9,699 nt of DNA from Euryarchaeota archaeon UBA549 (GTDB taxonomy: Archaea; Thermoplasmatota; Poseidoniia; Poseidoniales; Poseidoniaceae): positions 1 through 9,699 of the forward strand of contig DAGF01000085.1 in the NCBI GenBank assembly GCA_002495645.1. Reading direction: 5' to 3'. Below the pieces are notes generated by a model, which was given only the letters and a program-made list of their open reading frames with translations, did not search any database and was not told the DNA's origin. The position numbers and the translations under genes were made by a program. Below, in pieces: positions 7,059 to 9,699 of the stretch (position 1 is its first letter; each line of letters begins with the position of its first letter).

Positions 7059-8405
7059 TCATGCCAGTCCAATGAGTGACAGCCCACCGAGCAGAAGCAG
7101 GATGGGGGGCACCATCATTTCGAACCCGGAGCGAGACTTCCCGACATTGGAGAGTTCAGAACCACGCATCAAGGTGCACTTCATGCCGGGCGCGTCCTCG
7201 TTGCCCCAGACTTCGATGGTGCTGTTGCCCAGTGTACCATCGGCTTGCGGGTCGGCTTGAATTTCTGAATCGGGTCGCGGCCTGGTGGCGCCGAGAACAT
7301 AGACGGGGTCTCCCGAACGAAGGCCGTACAACGTCCATCGGTGCCTCTTCACCCTTGCTCCACCGAGAAGGCCTGCAACCGCCGAAGCCATGAGCTGCTT
7401 GCCGAGTGTTTGTGCGAAAGCACCATCCCATCGCTTGATGAATTGGCCGTAATCGGTTCGCTTGAACGATTCCAAGTTGACTTTGATGCCGCCCGTCCCG
7501 TCTTGGAGAATGAACGGCATACCTCCTTTGTCGGAACGAATCAACACCCAATTGCATTCTTCTTTGCTATTACCTTCGCTGTCGGTGACCGTTCGGCATT
7601 GTTCCTGTTCGTAGGTCCATCGGTACCCGAGCATGTTGGGCATGGACATGGATTGGTTTGAGTCAACGTGAACGGTCATCGTTCCTGCCGCCCACGGCCT
7701 GACTTGACCCACCAGTTCTGGATGGCCGACCGGCGCAGAGCGAACAAGGGATGTCGGGGTGTCGAGCATTTGTCGAAGAGCCTTAGCTCGGAAGAAATTG
7801 ACCAGCGTGAGAATCAAGCCCAAGCCAGCAATGACAAGGGCAGGAGTGACGCCAACTTCCGCAGTCTCATCCATCGTGATAACAGCGCCAACGACCAAGG
7901 TAAGGATGGCGGCCGCTCCTGCGAAGATGAGGTGTGATGTCATCGTAGCGGGTTGAGGCGTGCCTACTTTTGCGGGGTGCTCAGGAAGCGGGGTGCCGTC
8001 GCCGTGAGGCCCGTACATGTTGTTGGCGTTCCATGTTTGAGGCCCCGGGGCAGGTAAGATCCAATCGCTGGGGTCGTTGGTTGGAACAAGCGTGCTTTGT
8101 TGAAGAAACCAGTTCTCCATCGTGTAGCCGCTTTGTTCGGCCTTGGTCTGCAGGATTGCAGGGTCAATAGCCTCCTTTCGCATCTTGTGAAGGCCGGCCG
8201 ACATGCTCCCAGGAGAAGCAGCGGCCATGACGACGAGGCCGATGACGGACACGGCTAAGCCAATCGGGTCAGTCGTGGCAGCAACAACACCGATGCCGGT
8301 GATGATGAGCCCCATGATCCAGAGGATCCATCCCCCGAATGTGTAGGGGAGGGTCAGTTTGAAGCCGCCACCGATGAAGTCGATGTTCTGTTGGTCCATG
8401 GACAT
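7059..8405 (-). CDS. Membrane protein with GIDE/BAM-like domain (MUL1-type), no RING
   Basis: The 448-residue protein has two N-terminal helices (about 23-43, 47-63), a soluble Pro/Gly/Asn-rich stretch (about 70-155), two more helices (157-177, 186-204), a soluble domain (205-425) and a last helix (431-447). The soluble domain resembles the GIDE/BAM domain of the mitochondrial ubiquitin ligase MUL1: a short helix after the membrane (RAKALRQML), a TPTSLVRSAPVGHPELVGQV start, an aromatic block (YRWTYEQEQC, 261-270), PFILQDGTGGIKVN (297-310) and LYGLRSGDPVYVLGATRPR (359-377). No RING or other Cys/His zinc site follows. Relatives in prokaryotes exist, with unclear function. The frame stays open upstream to 8645 but overlaps the permease gene there; the true start is ATG 8405 or ATG 8399, the latter with a TATA-like TTATC 26 nt upstream. 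The domain call is by eye and needs a profile search. Confidence 0.7.
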   Translation of the reverse strand: MSMDQQNIDFIGGGFKLTLPYTFGGWILWIMGLIITGIGVVAATTDPIGLAVSVIGLVVMAAASPGSMSAGLHKMRKEAIDPAILQTKAEQSGYTMENWFLQQSTLVPTNDPSDWILPAPGPQTWNANNMYGPHGDGTPLPEHPAKVGTPQPATMTSHLIFAGAAAILTLVVGAVITMDETAEVGVTPALVIAGLGLILTLVNFFRAKALRQMLDTPTSLVRSAPVGHPELVGQVRPWAAGTMTVHVDSNQSMSMPNMLGYRWTYEQEQCRTVTDSEGNSKEECNWVLIRSDKGGMPFILQDGTGGIKVNLESFKRTDYGQFIKRWDGAFAQTLGKQLMASAVAGLLGGARVKRHRWTLYGLRSGDPVYVLGATRPRPDSEIQADPQADGTLGNSTIEVWGNEDAPGMKCTLMRGSELSNVGKSRSGFEMMVPPILLLLGGLSLIGLA

Positions 8406-8422
8406 GGTAAATGGAGGCCGAT

Positions 8423-8427
8423 GATAA
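8423..8427 (-). promoter_or_regulatory. Possible TATA-like box for the GIDE-like gene
   Basis: The minus strand reads GGTTATCAT. Its TTATC is centred 26 nt before ATG 8399 and 20 nt before ATG 8405, fitting a leaderless transcript from 8399. This would give the three downstream genes a promoter separate from that of the permease. Confidence 0.3.
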
Positions 8428-8443
8428 CCTTGCTTGAGGTTAC

Positions 8444-8460
8444 GGAGGAGATCCTCCTCT
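8444..8460. repeat. Inverted repeat between permease and GIDE-like gene
   Basis: GAGGAG and CTCCTC are separated by ATC (8445-8459), extended by a possible G-T pair at 8444/8460. On the minus-strand transcript the hairpin would contain GAGGAGG, a Shine-Dalgarno-like sequence, about 40 nt before the GIDE-like start, but no start codon follows it at a useful distance. It may help end the permease transcript. Confidence 0.35.
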
Positions 8461-8461
8461 C

Positions 8462-8483
8462 GCGAAGGCTTAGCGCACTTCGC
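8462..8483. repeat. Inverted repeat just after the permease stop
   Basis: GCGAAG and CTTCGC are separated by 10 nt, starting 4 nt past the permease stop codon in the direction of transcription. With the neighbouring repeat at 8444-8460 it forms two possible hairpins in a row within an 82-nt gap. No T run follows. Confidence 0.3.
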
Positions 8484-8487
8484 CACC

Positions 8488-9699
8488 TCAGCGATTGAGG
8501 ATGGGCAAGAAAGCATTGGCCGCCTTCTCACACGCATTCGCCACGTCATCAAGGCGCTGGAGGACCCTGTACATGTGCATGGCAGCCAACGGAGCATCAT
8601 CTCCGTTGGAGAAGACGTAAGCGGCTGCCTTTGCTTCAACACCATCGGCTTCGTGCTCCTTGAGGTTCACTTCACGAATCAACTCAGCGAGCTTCTCTTC
8701 AGCCGCCTTGGTTTGGCCGCTGATGGTAAAGTCGCGTAGCGCTTCCACGGCGTCTTCGTACTTCGCCACGGTTTCGGAGACAGCTTCCGCCATCTCCTTC
8801 AGATTTTTCTTGGCTTGCTCATCATCAAAGAGTGGGCGGAAGGCCAATTGTTCTGCGACGTTCTGTGCATAGTCTGCAATGCGGTCCTGGCGGCTGACCA
8901 TGTAGAGGAAGTCGTCGATAGAGACATGCACACCAAACCGCAAGTCGTTCATGGCGAGGCGACGAACTGAACTCTTAACATAATCAGCCTTGAGTTCGGT
9001 CTTGATCGTCATCTCAATGGCTTCGGTTGCATCTCCACCATCGCAGGCCACATTCACAGCCTCCAACATGTGCTCGACCGTTTCTTCAACGGCTTGCGCA
9101 TGCTCGTGGAACAGCTCAAACGGCGTCACTTCATGCCCGTCGCCACCAACATCAGAAAGAGCATCTTCAACATGGACTTCTGAACCACTCTTCCAAATAG
9201 CGACTCCAACCGCTATGAAGGCGAGAGGCAAGAGCACGATCATGTTGAGTGCATCGCCACCCGATGCGACGAACAAAACAACGGCTCCGAAGGCGGCCGC
9301 CGGGACACTCGCCACCCAAGAAGCGGCAATTTTCCCGAACACACGGAAGTCAACGGCCTTCGCACCGCCAGCAAGACCAACGCCAACCACGGCACCAACC
9401 AAGGTGTGCGTGGTTGAAACGGGCACAGCGAGGAAGGGCATCGAGAAGACGAGGATGGTGGTTGCTGCACCGAATTCTGCGGCGAACCCGCGCGTCGGAG
9501 TGATATCGGTGATCTTCTTTCCAATGGTCTCCATGACTCGCCAACCCCATGTGAGAACACCGACGGCAATACCGGCGGAGCCGAGCAGCACCAACCAAAT
9601 TGGAATTTCAGCCTTCGCGGCCAACTGACCAGTCTCGCTGCTGAGGACTTGCCACACAGCCGCCATCGGGCCGATGGCGTTGGAACGGTCGTTGGCGCC
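8488..9699 (-). CDS. PiT-family phosphate permease fused to a PhoU-like (DUF47) domain, 5' end missing
   Basis: Takes up inorganic phosphate (or metal phosphate) with sodium or protons. The frame is open to the window edge, and its first visible residues, GANDRSNAIGP, are the PiT signature motif, so the ATG at 9666 is internal. The 403 visible residues hold about five helices (near 32-52, 76-96, 97-115, 122-146, 151-170), with the conserved PVSTTHTLVGAVVG at 93-106. A cytoplasmic part (about 196-403) is helical and PhoU-like of the DUF47 type: VSRQDRIADYAQNVAEQL (268-285) and a second repeat KEHEADGVEA (347-356) with LQRLDDVANACEKAANAF (380-397). In many organisms these are two adjacent genes; here they are one protein, implying direct sensing or gating of transport. 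The DUF47 assignment is by pattern; whether only one PiT motif or both are present lies beyond the window. Confidence 0.9.
   Translation of the reverse strand, partial: GANDRSNAIGPMAAVWQVLSSETGQLAAKAEIPIWLVLLGSAGIAVGVLTWGWRVMETIGKKITDITPTRGFAAEFGAATTILVFSMPFLAVPVSTTHTLVGAVVGVGLAGGAKAVDFRVFGKIAASWVASVPAAAFGAVVLFVASGGDALNMIVLLPLAFIAVGVAIWKSGSEVHVEDALSDVGGDGHEVTPFELFHEHAQAVEETVEHMLEAVNVACDGGDATEAIEMTIKTELKADYVKSSVRRLAMNDLRFGVHVSIDDFLYMVSRQDRIADYAQNVAEQLAFRPLFDDEQAKKNLKEMAEAVSETVAKYEDAVEALRDFTISGQTKAAEEKLAELIREVNLKEHEADGVEAKAAAYVFSNGDDAPLAAMHMYRVLQRLDDVANACEKAANAFLPILNR

Noticed and set aside
8406..8645. 80-residue N-terminal extension of the GIDE-like protein
   Set aside because: It would overlap the end of the permease gene by over 150 nt, crosses the intergenic repeats, and reads as Arg/Ser/Pro-rich low-quality text; ATG 8405 or 8399 fits better.
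8990..9628. 212-codon plus-strand open frame inside the permease
   Set aside because: Ser/Thr/Pro-rich shadow opposite the PiT helices and PhoU-like domain; no independent support.

Overview
The window (9,699 nt, moderately GC-rich, very compact) looks like a chromosomal fragment of an uncultured marine archaeon of the Poseidoniales/Marine Group II type. This is an inference. It rests on an exported M28 peptidase with a short Leu-Ala-Gly-Cys lipobox signal, TATA-like boxes about 26 nt ahead of several start codons with no recognisable bacterial -35/-10 pairs, several apparently leaderless starts, and closely packed convergent and divergent genes. No rRNA, tRNA, CRISPR, insertion sequence or phage gene was seen, and no gene-free stretch exceeds about 155 nt.

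Left part (1-3400). The 3' end of an LVIVD-type beta-propeller surface protein runs tail-to-tail into an exported M28 metallopeptidase lipoprotein on the minus strand. A 150-nt divergent promoter region with a perfect 12-bp palindrome separates it from a dimethylargininase (DDAH) gene on the plus strand. The DDAH has all expected active-site residues and a eukaryote-like Thr-Cys-Cys-Ser end. Its 3' end overlaps a small unknown minus-strand gene by 7 nt.

Middle (3401-5656). The unknown gene is divergent from katG, a full-length bifunctional catalase-peroxidase. katG has two possible in-frame starts, each with its own TATA-like box, and converges on a short-chain dehydrogenase.

Right part (5657-9699). 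Four minus-strand genes lie in the same direction: a PiT phosphate permease fused to a PhoU-like (DUF47) domain (5' end outside the window), a five-helix membrane protein with a GIDE/BAM-like domain as in the eukaryotic ligase MUL1 but without a RING, a seven-helix membrane protein of unknown function, and the dehydrogenase. The last three are separated by only 24-46 nt and may be one transcript. An 82-nt gap with two inverted repeats separates them from the permease.

Functionally the window combines exported protein degradation, methylarginine hydrolysis, peroxide detoxification and phosphate uptake. The least understood part is the GIDE-like protein with its seven-helix neighbour.
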